This document shows, one piece after another, positions 55,291-64,000 of a DNA stretch of 64,000 nt (positions are counted from its first letter, which is position 1; the number at the start of each line of letters is the position of its first letter). The DNA lies in NCBI RefSeq assembly GCF_051020955.1, contig NW_027476113.1:1303501-1367500 (forward strand). The letters are read 5' to 3'. The DNA comes from Megalopta genalis (lineage: Eukaryota > Arthropoda > Insecta > Hymenoptera > Halictidae). Made by a program: the position numbers and the translations under genes. The notes beneath the pieces are model-generated. The model searched no databases. It was given only the letters and a program-made list of their open reading frames with translations, and was not told the origin of the DNA.

Positions 55291-55817
55291 GCCCGTTCTG
55301 CAATTGGTGTACCTTTGGTGGTGATATGATGTTGTACGCCGTGTTTTTGGTACGCTTTGGAGTTCTGCCTTGTGATTGAACTAAATTCTTTTAGCAGTGT
55401 TGAAAAACTGTTAGTCTTACCTATTGTAGTCACTGTTGGTTGAGTCGAATTTGTGACTTTTCCAACTGAAAATAGGTGTGTTTGACTATCAATCAGTCGT
55501 TTATTTTTTATGTCGACCAGGAGGCTGTAGTGACCTATAAAATCTGCTCCTAGGATGGCTTTGGATGTATCAGCAACGATGAATCTCCATGAGAACTGTC
55601 TCCGAAGACCCAAGTTCACAGAGAGCAGCTGTTCACCATACGTGTTTATGGGTGTTCCATTTGCTGCATACAGTTTAACATCGTTGTCTATTCTTCTTTT
55701 GCAGTGCAGAGACTTTGGTATGCATGATACGTCGGCTCCTGTATCTACCAAATATCTCTTGCCTGTTTGTTTGTCGCTTATGATTAGGCGGTTTTTTACG
55801 TTAGTACCATCCTGCAA
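55291..55817 (-). pseudogene. Gypsy (Kabuki/CsRn1-like) protease region
   Basis: YLVDTGADVSCIPKS is the aspartic-protease active site and AILGADFIGHYSLLVD the flap-side motif. The frame continues to HHITTKGTPIAERA, which in relatives immediately precedes RT, and then changes to R1 sequence. It lies in a different frame from gag, as is usual for this group. Confidence 0.8.
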
Positions 55818-55840
55818 CGCCTCAATACGGGATAGTGGGT

Positions 55841-56655
55841 TTAGTTTCCCTGACTCTTCCTTTTATCGGGTCCTTTCCATTGGCAGGGTTGTCTGCATTT
55901 CCACGAGTTCTCGCCGAACTTCCCGTGGAAATAGCATAGTCCGTCGTCTCTAGTTCGACTCCTTGATTTCGAACTATATCTTCGGAATTTGTTGCATTCC
56001 GGTCGTCGTCCTCTGTGGGTGTCGCGGACTAATGCTTCGAGTTGAGCTATTCGCTTGGTAAGCTCAGCTATTTCCAAGCTTGGACCGGGGTCACGTGGTC
56101 GGGCTTCCTCCTTAACGTGGGGCGCAATGGCCGCTAGCTCGTATTGCGACGATCTTTCGATCGTTTTGTCGGCGAGCAGAGCTAATTTTTCCGTTGAGAC
56201 TCCTTCGATCACGGACAGGACCTCTTGTACTCGGGCAGGTAGCCGTTGTAGCCATAGCGTGCATAGGACGCTACCGGAAACATTTTTCCCTGCGAGGAGC
56301 GTCATTTCTCGCAGTAGTTCCGATGGTCTTTTGTTCTGTAGATCTATTCCCGACAGCAGCTGCCTCAATTGCGTCTCTTCGGACGCTGCTAAACGCGAGA
56401 TGAGAGCCTCTTTTACCTGAATATACGAGTCGTCCGTCGGAGGTGCAGCTATAACGTCTGCAACCACTTTCATTGATGCGGTATCTAGGTGCCTGATTGC
56501 CGCAGCGCATTTTACCGCGTCTGATTTTACTGTATAGGCCGCGAATTCACATTCGAGCATGGCAAACCATAGCTTGGGTTCTTCCCGCCAAAAAATAGGA
56601 AGCGTCGCGTTCCTGAACTCACCGCGATTTCCATTTTTCCTTCTTCGTCGGCCAT
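55841..56655 (-). pseudogene. Gypsy (Kabuki/CsRn1-like) gag
   Basis: ATG at 56655 (MADEEGKMEIAV), then a 1-nt shift near 56610, after which the capsid-like region reads PIFWREEPKLWFAMLE, ALISRLAASEETQLRQLL, LWLQRLPARVQEVL. C-terminus has a single CCHC-type knuckle (CYFHGKFGENSWKCRQPC). Typical CsRn1-group gag apart from the indel. Confidence 0.75.
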
Positions 56656-56687
56656 CTTAATTTCCCGGGTTTCGGCACCAATTAATA

Positions 56688-56937
56688 TGTGGCGGATTGA
56701 TTGGTGTTAGGTTCTCTTATATTGATTCTCTGAGAACTGGGATCGATGGCGCGTCGGTAATAAGGAAACACGTGGTTTTAGCCTAACTTGTAACGTACTT
56801 TATTTCACGTTATGCGTACGTCTATACGCGTGGGAGACTGGTATTAGACTGAGAGAGAGTCTAGTGGTTTGCGTAGCAACAGCTAGTTACTAAGTTGTAG
56901 GTGGCGCTGTGTGCCGCTTGTACGGGCGTACGCCACA
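56688..56937 (-). repeat. 5' LTR of the Kabuki/CsRn1-like element
   Basis: 250 bp, about three differences from 48206-48455. A candidate primer-binding site TGGTGCCGAAACCCGGGA follows a few bases inside it (about 56664-56681). Confidence 0.9.
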
Positions 56938-56973
56938 CGCGTCCTCTCCATGCGACACCTAGCGGCAGAGCCC
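56938..56973 (-). mobile_element. First 36 bp of an R1 element at the 28S R1 site
   Basis: On the minus strand this sequence (GGGCTCTGCCGCTAGGTGTC...) starts immediately after 28S ...TGTCCCTATCTACT, the known R1 target. It ends in CGCG at the Gypsy LTR; the R1 sequence resumes after the other LTR at 48456 with CGCG. Confidence 0.7.
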
Positions 56974-56989
56974 AGTAGATAGGGACAGT

Positions 56990-57048
<59 letters not shown>
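56974..57048 (-). rRNA. 28S rRNA fragment between the R2 and R1 insertion sites
   Basis: Minus strand: TAGCCAAATGCCTCGTCATC... to ...TGTCCCTATCTACT, the 74-75 bp that separate the R2 and R1 sites in insect 28S genes. One base (T) appears extra in GATTCCCTACTG relative to the usual sequence as I recall it. The remainder of the 28S 3' region is not in the window. Confidence 0.9.
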
Positions 57049-57155
57049 AAAAAAAAAAATTTATTCCTTTATTACTTGAAAATCGTACAATCATATAACA
57101 AGGGAATACTTATACCTTATGAGGTAGCACAATATTCAGGGGGACCTTACAATTT

Positions 57156-60100
57156 CTAACCCACCCCCACGCGCCTAACCGTTGTAATCCTGGAGTACAT
57201 GTTGAAGGCGGCCAATGTTCCCATGATGGCCCTGCTTGAGAGAACCTTGAGTTCCTTCTTCCGTATGATACCCAAGTTGAGTAACCCCTGAGCGGACTTA
57301 GGACTCTATACTCCCCTCCACGAGATCGTAATGGACAGGTGGCGTACGTCAGAGCTCTGTTCCTTTTGTTTGATTCCAGCTGTGAGGCTAGTGTTGTCGG
57401 AATAATAGTGGATCTTTCTCTGATGCGCCCCGTCCAGGTCTGTTTGTTCGCTGACCACTTGTGCGTCTAAGACCAGCGTCGTTCTACCCATTGTCGCGAC
57501 CAAGTCCGGTTTCCGTATACCTTCGTCCGTAAGGTATGTCGGTTCCGTTTGGACTTGGTAACCTTGATGTCGAAGGTTCTTGGCTGTGTAGGCAACAATG
57601 GCATCGTGCCTGCGAATACGCATCCCGTGCGTACGATGGCAGTGTTGAACGACGTGGTTTAGCGTTTCAAGTGCGGAGCAACCTGCTCTGCAGTAGCGAT
57701 CAGCTTGCCTCCCTCTTGTTGTCCTGGATCGTGTGGGGAGTGCTGCTATCCTGGTTCTCGTGAAGTTGATGAAGTCCTTGCCCGTCAGGAGTCGGGTACC
57801 ATCTCCAATCCACGCGTGTTGTTGTGGAGTTTCCCTTTAACCTATCAGCCCACGTCCGTCGATGGAAGAGTGCAGTCGTTTCCTCCAGAGGTCCCCAATG
57901 TGAGCCGATTCCGTTATCACCGCGTCGCCGTCCTTGAGTCGTCGTAGGCACTTAGTGATTTCGTTGTCCAGGAAGGCGTCCGTTGGATCGTTTCGGAATT
58001 GGTCATGGCCTTGCCGAAGCGCTCGCAATCTTCCCAGTCTCAACACAGGTGCCAACCATCGTAGGGAGGGGATGCCGAGTCCTCCGTCCCTGATGTCCGC
58101 GTGTATGTATGCGGTTGGCACGTCGTGTGGGAGATTTAGCCACTTGCGCACGGACGCTCGGATCATCATGTCGACTTTCCTGAGTGTCCCTATCGTTATA
58201 TCCCCGAGTGCTAGGTGGTAGTACACCCGGGGTATAAGATCTGTGCGCAATGCGTACAGTCTTTGTTGTGGCTTGAGGGGCGCTTTGGCAAGGCAGGCCA
58301 GTCCTGGTCCGATCACTTCGTGCGGCCGACATCGTGCTCTGCCCTGGGCGGTGAATTTGATCCCCAGGTATTTCAGTTCTTCCCCTCGCTTCAAAGTCCG
58401 AAGTTGCTGTTGGTCGTGGTAGAACTTGGTATCGACATCAACTGCTGTCTTCTTAATGTGGCCATTGGCTTTAATGCCAATGGTCAGACATTTCCCTGGA
58501 TTGATGTCCATCCCACATTGTCGAAGAAAGGATCCAGTTGTGTCGACCAAGTTCTGCAATCCTCGGGGCGTTTCGGCGAAGAGAATGATGTCGTCTGCGA
58601 AGGCGGCTGCGTTGATACACTCACCTCCTATCCTACAGCCTATGTCCTATGTATGTGGGTGACCATGTTGAATATGGTTGGCGAGAGTGGATCACCTTGT
58701 TTGACTCCCCTACCAGGTGTTATGGGGGAGGATTTCCAACTCTCGCCTTCCAGTGTCGTGGTGCCGTCGTTGTATGTTGCGGTGATGTACTCGGTCATTT
58801 CATTGGGGACTCCCATGGTTTCCATGACTGATGATAGAGCGGCGTGCGATATTGAATCGAAGGCCTTCCGGACGTCGATCGAAGCCAGGTACAAGTTCTT
58901 GAAACTTCGGTGGTGGTGTTTCAAGATCGCGTCGAGGAGAAAGGTGTTGTCGTTGCACCCGTCCGTATTCCTGAATGCCCTCTGGCGTTCATCAATGTTG
59001 ATGGCTTTTGCCAGTCGGGCGGCCAGAATACGGTGGAGGCATCTGACCAATACGGACGGGATGGTGATCGGCCTGAAGTCGGCTGGCTCCGTGGCTGCAT
59101 CGTTCTTGGGGAGGAATATCGTCCTTGCCTTGTTCAGGTGTTTAGGCAATTTGCGGCACATCATTATGATGTTAAAGATTCTCACGAGGACGCCTGGCGG
59201 TGTGGCCCTCAGCTGCCGCGCGGTTACTTGGTCGGGGCCCGCTGAGGTGCCCATCGATGGTAGGGCGTCCCTGATGTCCGCTTCCGTGATTGGAATCCAT
59301 ACTGACGTGGCAGTTGTTGGTGGCACTTCAACTGCGGGGGATGCTCCTGATTTTTGCCGCATCACCTCCGTCCAGTATGGTTCCATTATTTGTTGCCCTG
59401 GTACTCTGGTAGACGATATTCCTTCCAAGATGTCCCTTATACACCTTGCCCTGTTCTTTTTCCAGCGCACTTGTGTTAGAGCGTAGTTATGACGCCTCTG
59501 TTGGCGTCTAGTGCGCTTGGGCGGGGTGTTTCTGTCCCGTCGGGAGCGGTTCCCGGTATTCGGAAGGGGGTAGATCCGATGCAGGTATAGAGCCAGCGAC
59601 TCCAATGTGTCGTCCTTCCTTCTCGTGGCTGCTTCTTCGACAATCCTTTGGAGTTCTTCTTTACAATACTCGCTGCCGCTGATGGTGGGGAGATTCAATA
59701 GATGCTCCAGTAAAGGGTCCCGTGCTTGCTGTTGTGTTGCAGGTGGATGTGCCACCTGGTTTGGAGGCTGGGGCGTAGGTTCCTCGTTGTATTCCTCCAG
59801 GAATTGGTGAACGAGGTCTTTGTAGGCGGTTGTTCGCCTATGTCCTTTAATGGATTCAACCGTTCTGTTGCGGAATATTTTCACCAATTCCTGGTTGAGG
59901 AATCTCGCTTCAGCCTTCGTAAGCCGGGCCTCCTCTCTGGCTAACAATCTCGTCTCCTCCGTTGTCCATCGGATCTTGGTCTGTGTGGGCAGTTCTTGGT
60001 CCGTGACCTCGGGATGGGCCCTCCTTCGATGCACTCCTAGACCTCTTCTGGTGGTGAAGGTCCTACTATCACATGAGTCGCATGGGTGTGTGTTGTACGC

Positions 60101-60290
60101 TGCTTGGTTCCTCTGCTGCGCCGGGGGTGAACCGCCAGTGGGCGGTCCACTATTGTCATCCGAGGCTAATCTATTATTTAGTGGGCCGGCTGGAGATTTG
60201 GGTCGACTGGGCTGGCAACCCTGAAGACCCTTGGCGCCGACCCCCCCCCCTTTTACTCCAGTCTTCCGTCAGTAGAAGGTGGAGCGGTGA
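57156..60290 (-). pseudogene. R2 protein: zinc finger, reverse transcriptase, restriction-like endonuclease
   Basis: C2H2 finger CDSCDSRTFTTRRGLGVHRRRAH near 60080-60000 (the upstream frame is open to about 60290; no clear start). RT: GTSAGPDQVTARQLR, DFRPITIPSVLVRCLHR, ASIDVRKAFDSISHAAL, GRGVKQGDPLSPTIFN; after a frame break near 58640, the catalytic AAAFADDIILFAET. Another shift near 57840, then CCHC (CRAGC...HVVQHC) and the endonuclease KPDLVATMG...LVLDAQVV (PD..D). A TAG at 57306-57308 precedes about 50 more residues in frame. It would nick 28S and prime reverse transcription; this copy is dead. Confidence 0.88.
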
Positions 60291-60839
60291 GCTCCCGTGA
60301 GGGCGAGGGGACCGACTTGGAAAAACACCCGGGAAAATTCGGAGAAACCCCGGAAAATTCCACGAGTGGTTTTCCCGTAATCTAGAGCCAGGGGGGCATC
60401 GTCACACCACAAGAAAATCGGGGTCGGGGGGGTTACCCCCCGCCGGGTCTTGAACCGGGGATCTCTGTGGTATGAGTCCGACGCCCTAGCTACTAGACCA
60501 CTTACTCACCTTAAGGTGAGTTTGCTATTGACTTTTGTGATTTAAGGTACCTTTATTAAAGGCACCTTAAGCCACTTTTGTCCGTCAATCTCTTGTCGTT
60601 CCTTGTTGCTGTTGATGCGGGCAACCTGAGCGACAAGATCGGCGGTGTGGTTTTACTAGTAATGGATGGACTATAACAATGGAGTCCATCCCCTGCACCT
60701 ACGCATCCTCCTGGCGTCCGACTGGTTGCTTTGGCTGCGCTCCTTGTCCCGATCCTGCTACCTGAACCCTCGTGCCCCGCAATTGCGGGCCTGGGCTTCT
60801 GCAAGGCGAAGTTAGGTTAGGAGAGGAAAGGGAGAAGGA

Positions 60840-60907
60840 GCGTTTCGTCCAGACCCCGCTAGAGGACTCGTCAGTAAGGCGATCTAGCGGGGCCCTGCCT
60901 TAGACGC
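60840..60907 (-). ncRNA. Hammerhead ribozyme motif in the R2 5' region
   Basis: On the minus strand: GCGUC, then stem I UAAGGC/GCCUUA, core CUGACGA, stem II GUCC/GGAC, then GAAA and stem III ACGC pairing with GCGU. Every conserved core position of the hammerhead is present, with cleavage expected after the C at 60903. Stem III is only 4 bp (type III layout). The stem-I loop holds CCCCGCTAGA and the stem-II loop its exact complement TCTAGCGGGG, a 10-nt loop-loop pairing. Self-cleavage would set an RNA 5' end at 60902. Confidence 0.8.
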
Positions 60908-61101
60908 GGACGGAGATTCAGCGAGGGAAGATTATGTTGACGGACAGTTGGAAGACCAGGGAGATGGGAAGCACTCGAAGTGCGTTACCGCTCGATACAC
61001 CGAATCACTACTCACGGGGTCTACCGCAATTAGTAACTCGCACCCATCGAACCGTAGTTGCAGTTACCTAGTAAGACCCAGTTACCTAGTAAGACCCAGA
61101 G
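60903..61101 (-). other. 199-bp leader between 28S and the R2 ribozyme
   Basis: Non-coding. On the minus strand the first bases after 28S contain an 18-bp direct repeat (CTGGGTCTTACTAGGTAA twice, 61063-61099). I cannot match the rest to 28S or to the R2 3' end. It could be true R2 5' sequence or extra sequence added during insertion. Confidence 0.5.
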
Positions 61102-61142
61102 TAAGAGAGTCATAGTAACTCCCACCGTTTACCCGCGCTTTT

Positions 61143-61191
<49 letters not shown>

Positions 61192-61215
61192 CGTCAACAC
61201 CCGTGGGGGCCATCG

Positions 61216-61249
<34 letters not shown>

Positions 61250-62286
61250 CTAGTCCGTGCCAGTTCTGAGCTGAGCGTTGAATGGCGGCCGAAGAGGACG
61301 ACCGCACCGATGGGAAACGCCACGGAAGCCTCGCAGCAAGGAAGATCCGCGGGAGGCCAAGGCACGGGACCGAGCTCGGATCCCAGCCACGAGAGCCGTT
61401 CACCTCGCCCAGGCCCGGCACGTCAGCCAGACCCGCTTCCCGACCAAGCCCGACACGCCCCGCTCCTCAGAGCCAATCCTTATCCCGAAGTTACGGATCC
61501 AATTTGCCGACTTCCCTTACCTACATTAATCTATCGACTAGAGGCTCTTTACCTTGGAGACCTGCTGCGGATATGGGTACGAACCGGCGCGACACCTCCA
61601 CGTGGCCCTCTCCTGGATTTTCAAGGTCCGAGGGGATGATCCGGACACCGCCGCAACTGCGGTGCTCTTCGCGTTCCAAACCCTGTCTCCCTGCTAGAGG
61701 TTTCCAGGGAACTCGAACGCTTATACAGAAAAGAAAACTCTCCCCGGATCTCCCGACGGCGTCTCCAGGTCATTTTGGGTTACCCCGTCGAACACTCTTA
61801 CGAGGGCCCGAATGGTATGCGGTTCCGCTGCCGGGTTCCGGAATAGAAACCGGATTCCCTTTCGCCCAATGGGTGTTTTTTGTGCATGTATATAATAATA
61901 AAATATGCTGCGATTTATATAATAATAAAAAAAAAAAATAAAATAGCTGCTTTTTTTTTACAAGTGTTTAACGTCTTAGGACACCTCATCTACATAGGAT
62001 TTCTCTTAGGGCTTAGGATCGACTGACTCGTGTGCAACGGCTGTTCACACGAAACCCTTCTCCACGTCAGTCCTCCAGGGCCTCGCTGGAGTATTTGCTA
62101 CTACCACCAAGATCTGCGCCGACGGCGGCTCCAGGCAGGCTCACGCCCAGACCCTTCTGCGCACACCGTCGCGACCCTCCTACTCGTCAGAGCTTCATAG
62201 AGGACAATAAATTGCCCCGCTTCACACATACCACTGACGGTGGAGTATAGGCGCGACGCTTCAGCGCCATCCATTTTCAGGGCTAG

Positions 62287-62324
<38 letters not shown>

Positions 62325-62618
62325 ATTCCGACTTCCATGGCCACCGTCCTGCTGTCTTAAGCAACCAACGCCTTTCATGGTATCCCATAAGCGTCGACTT
62401 AGGCGCCTTAACTCTACGTTTGGTTCATCCCACAGCGCCAGTTCTGCTTTATATAATAAAAAAAAATTTTCTCTCTTGGCTTCATAATTCAAGCAAGCCA
62501 AAGTTCTCACCCATTTAAAGTTTGAGAATAGGTTGAGGTCGTTTCGGCCCCAAGGCCTCTAATCATTCGCTTTACCAGATGAGACTCGCAAACGTCCATT
62601 GAAAAGAACGAGCGAGTG

Positions 62619-62671
<53 letters not shown>

Positions 62672-63528
62672 AGTCTTTCGCCCCTATACCCAGTTCCGAC
62701 GATCGATTTGCACGTCAGAATCGCTACGGACCTCCATCAGGGTTTCCCCTGACTTCGTCCTGACCAGGCATAGTTCACCATCTTTCGGGTCCCAAAGTGT
62801 ACGCTCTGGGTGCGCCTCTTCTCGCTATGACAACGAGACGCCCCGGGAGTGCGAGGCCGCATCGTGACGCGGCCCATCCTCCCTCGGTCGACGCAAAGGT
62901 CAACTTTCACTTTCATTATGCCTTTAGGTTTAATCGAGTCCCAATGACTCGCGCACATGTTAGACTCCTTGGTCCATGTTTCAAGACGGGTCCTGAAAGT
63001 ACCCAAAGCAGTAGCGTCGCTGACCGGTAATGTTGTTCAATAAAGGTTGGCCAGTTCGAGGACACCGCCTGCCAACAGCTGGCTAGGCCCGGAGCCGGCA
63101 CCAGGTCCGTACCATCCGGGTAATTTACTAACCGAGCTTGCGGCGGGCCTGAACGCAAATACATTCGAAAATGGAGCAAGTTGCGGCCCAATACCGTAAA
63201 ATAGTGTACCGTCACGCAGCCGGCCGGGCGATCGAGCGTCTGTCGTGTACGCGCGAAGACGACGCCGACAGTCAACAACTCGTGCCGTAGACCGACACGC
63301 AACGGGTCACGACGTTCTACAAGGGGAGAAGTGCACGACTACGTTGCCGGAACATTTGCCGAAGACGGTGTGCCCTCGCATTGGCATCCACGAAGGGAAC
63401 CATTCGGGGTATCGCACGCCAACGGAAGCCGAGCCTCGTTATCGATGAATCTCCCCATTCGATCTTTTGGGTTTCTCAGGTTTACCCCTGAACGGTTTCA
63501 CGTACTCTTGAACTCTCTCTTCAAAGTT

Positions 63529-63570
<42 letters not shown>

Positions 63571-63841
63571 GTGGTCATATTTAGCCTTAGATGGAGTTTA
63601 CCACCCACTTAGGGCTGCACTCTCAAGCAACCCGACTCTAAGGAGAGGTCCTCCCGAAACGCGTACCGGTCGCTACGGGCCTGGCACCCTCTATGGATAA
63701 ATGGCCCCATTCAAGATGGACTTGGACGCGGTTGCGACGTTACGGGATAAATTGACCCTCCTGAACACTACATTTCCCAACGGCGGAACTCCGCGGGATT
63801 CAGTGCTGGGCTAATTCCTGTTCGCTCGCCGCTACTAAGGA

Positions 63842-63895
<54 letters not shown>

Positions 63896-63922
63896 AATCT
63901 CGCCTACTCTGAGGTCGTCGGA
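61102..63922 (-). rRNA. 28S rRNA gene, 5' part up to the R2 site
   Basis: Minus strand: starts near CCGACGACCTCAGAGTAGGC and CCCGCTGAATTTAAGCATAT at 63895, and ends GGTGGGAGTTACTATGACTC... at the R2 site. Many universally conserved large-subunit segments are recognisable, such as the region around CAAAGCATTGCGATGG. Near the R2 site the sequence differs at positions usually fixed (GGTGGGAGTTACT instead of GGCGGGAGTAACT), so this copy may be a diverged rDNA unit. Confidence 0.95.
61885..61965 (-). other. AU-rich insert in 28S, probable hidden-break region
   Basis: An almost purely A/T stretch (ATATAATAATAAAATATGC..., then a long A/T run) inside 28S, at roughly the position where most insects cleave 28S into alpha and beta halves. 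A second short A/T run is at 62450-62470. Identification rests on composition and position. Confidence 0.55.
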
Positions 63923-64000
63923 ACGTGAAAAAAAAATTTTTCAGAGCTTCCCCCCCCCCCCCGAAAGCATTTTGCGAAACGTGTACAGAGCAACACAAAA
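63923..64000 (-). other. Start of ITS2
   Basis: Low-complexity spacer (A-run, C-run) immediately upstream of 28S on the minus strand; the 5.8S gene lies beyond the window. Confidence 0.6.

Larger units (their letters stand above)
55291..56937 (-). mobile_element. Kabuki/CsRn1-like Gypsy element, 5' half
   Basis: Minus strand: 250-bp 5' LTR, primer site, gag and protease, ending abruptly at about 55290 just before RT. LTR and family match the 3' half at 45797-48455. Inserted 36 bp inside R1, with CGCG outside the LTR. Confidence 0.88.
57049..61101 (-). mobile_element. R2 retrotransposon in 28S
   Basis: The 3' junction is ...TTTTT|TAGCCAAATG, exactly the R2 site, and at the 5' side 28S stops at ...GACTCTCTTA. 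About 4.05 kb with one ORF encoding N-terminal C2H2 finger, RT, CCHC and a restriction-like endonuclease. Only one C2H2 finger is recognised. The 3' end shows an oligo-T run on the element's sense strand instead of oligo-A. The ORF has several breaks. Confidence 0.92.

Noticed and set aside
58215..59486. 423-codon plus-strand open frame within R2
   Set aside because: Antisense to the R2 reverse transcriptase, whose motifs are clear on the minus strand; the plus-strand product resembles nothing.
60840..60907. HDV-like ribozyme, the usual R2 5' ribozyme
   Set aside because: I could not lay out the nested double pseudoknot here, while the hammerhead core fits at every conserved position.
61282..63612. 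Several open frames of 60-220 codons at the right end
   Set aside because: They lie in 28S rRNA sequence; rRNA genes contain chance frames and these have no protein similarity.

Overview
This is eukaryotic nuclear DNA, from an insect. The right end is a 28S rRNA gene (minus strand) carrying an R2 retrotransposon at the standard R2 site and the start of an R1 element at the standard R1 site. The 28S also has an AU-rich insert of the kind expected at the arthropod hidden break. The transposon mix (Polinton, Tc1/mariner remnant, R1-clade LINEs, Gypsy elements) would fit a hymenopteran such as an ant, but that is only an impression. I see no ordinary host protein-coding gene; nearly every recognisable feature is a mobile element or rDNA.

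Layout. 1-3128: remnants of a Tc1/mariner-like transposon and a Gypsy pol gene, then a 368-bp MITE. 3135-20917: a Polinton/Maverick with long terminal inverted repeats and a perfect 6-bp target duplication (CAAGTC). 20924-22616: unassigned AT-rich DNA. 22631-28692: a full-length R1-clade LINE (copy 1, plus strand). 29126-42517: a three-level nest in which a 5'-truncated LINE of the same family (copy 3) is split by an env-bearing Gypsy element (29262-42202, minus strand), whose env is in turn split by LINE copy 2 (30835-36848, minus strand). 42530-45796: unassigned DNA, a second Gypsy pol remnant and a truncated LINE (copy 4).

45797-57048 is rearranged R1/rDNA. The 3' half of a Kabuki/CsRn1-like Gypsy element and a chimeric R1 lie on the plus strand. 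The 5' half of the same Gypsy element, the first 36 bp of R1 and 75 bp of 28S lie on the minus strand. 57049-61101 is R2 (minus), and 61102-63922 is the 5' part of 28S running into ITS2.

The Polinton keeps protein-primed type DNA polymerase B, a retroviral-type integrase with chromodomain, an adenain-like protease, packaging ATPase and capsid genes, but several are broken: the major capsid gene is cut to its N-terminal quarter, the ATPase has lost its P-loop, and PolB and integrase carry stops. It also carries accessory genes: a single-BIR (IAP-like) protein embedded in a duplicated exon module, and two long coiled-coil proteins with a motif typical of phage tail fibres.

The strongest unexpected signal is a complete hammerhead ribozyme core in the 5' region of R2 (60840-60907, minus strand), with a perfect 10-nt loop-loop complementarity. 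Second is the split Gypsy/R1 arrangement, where matching 4-bp target duplications and near-identical LTRs indicate one insertion later broken by inversion (or by misassembly).
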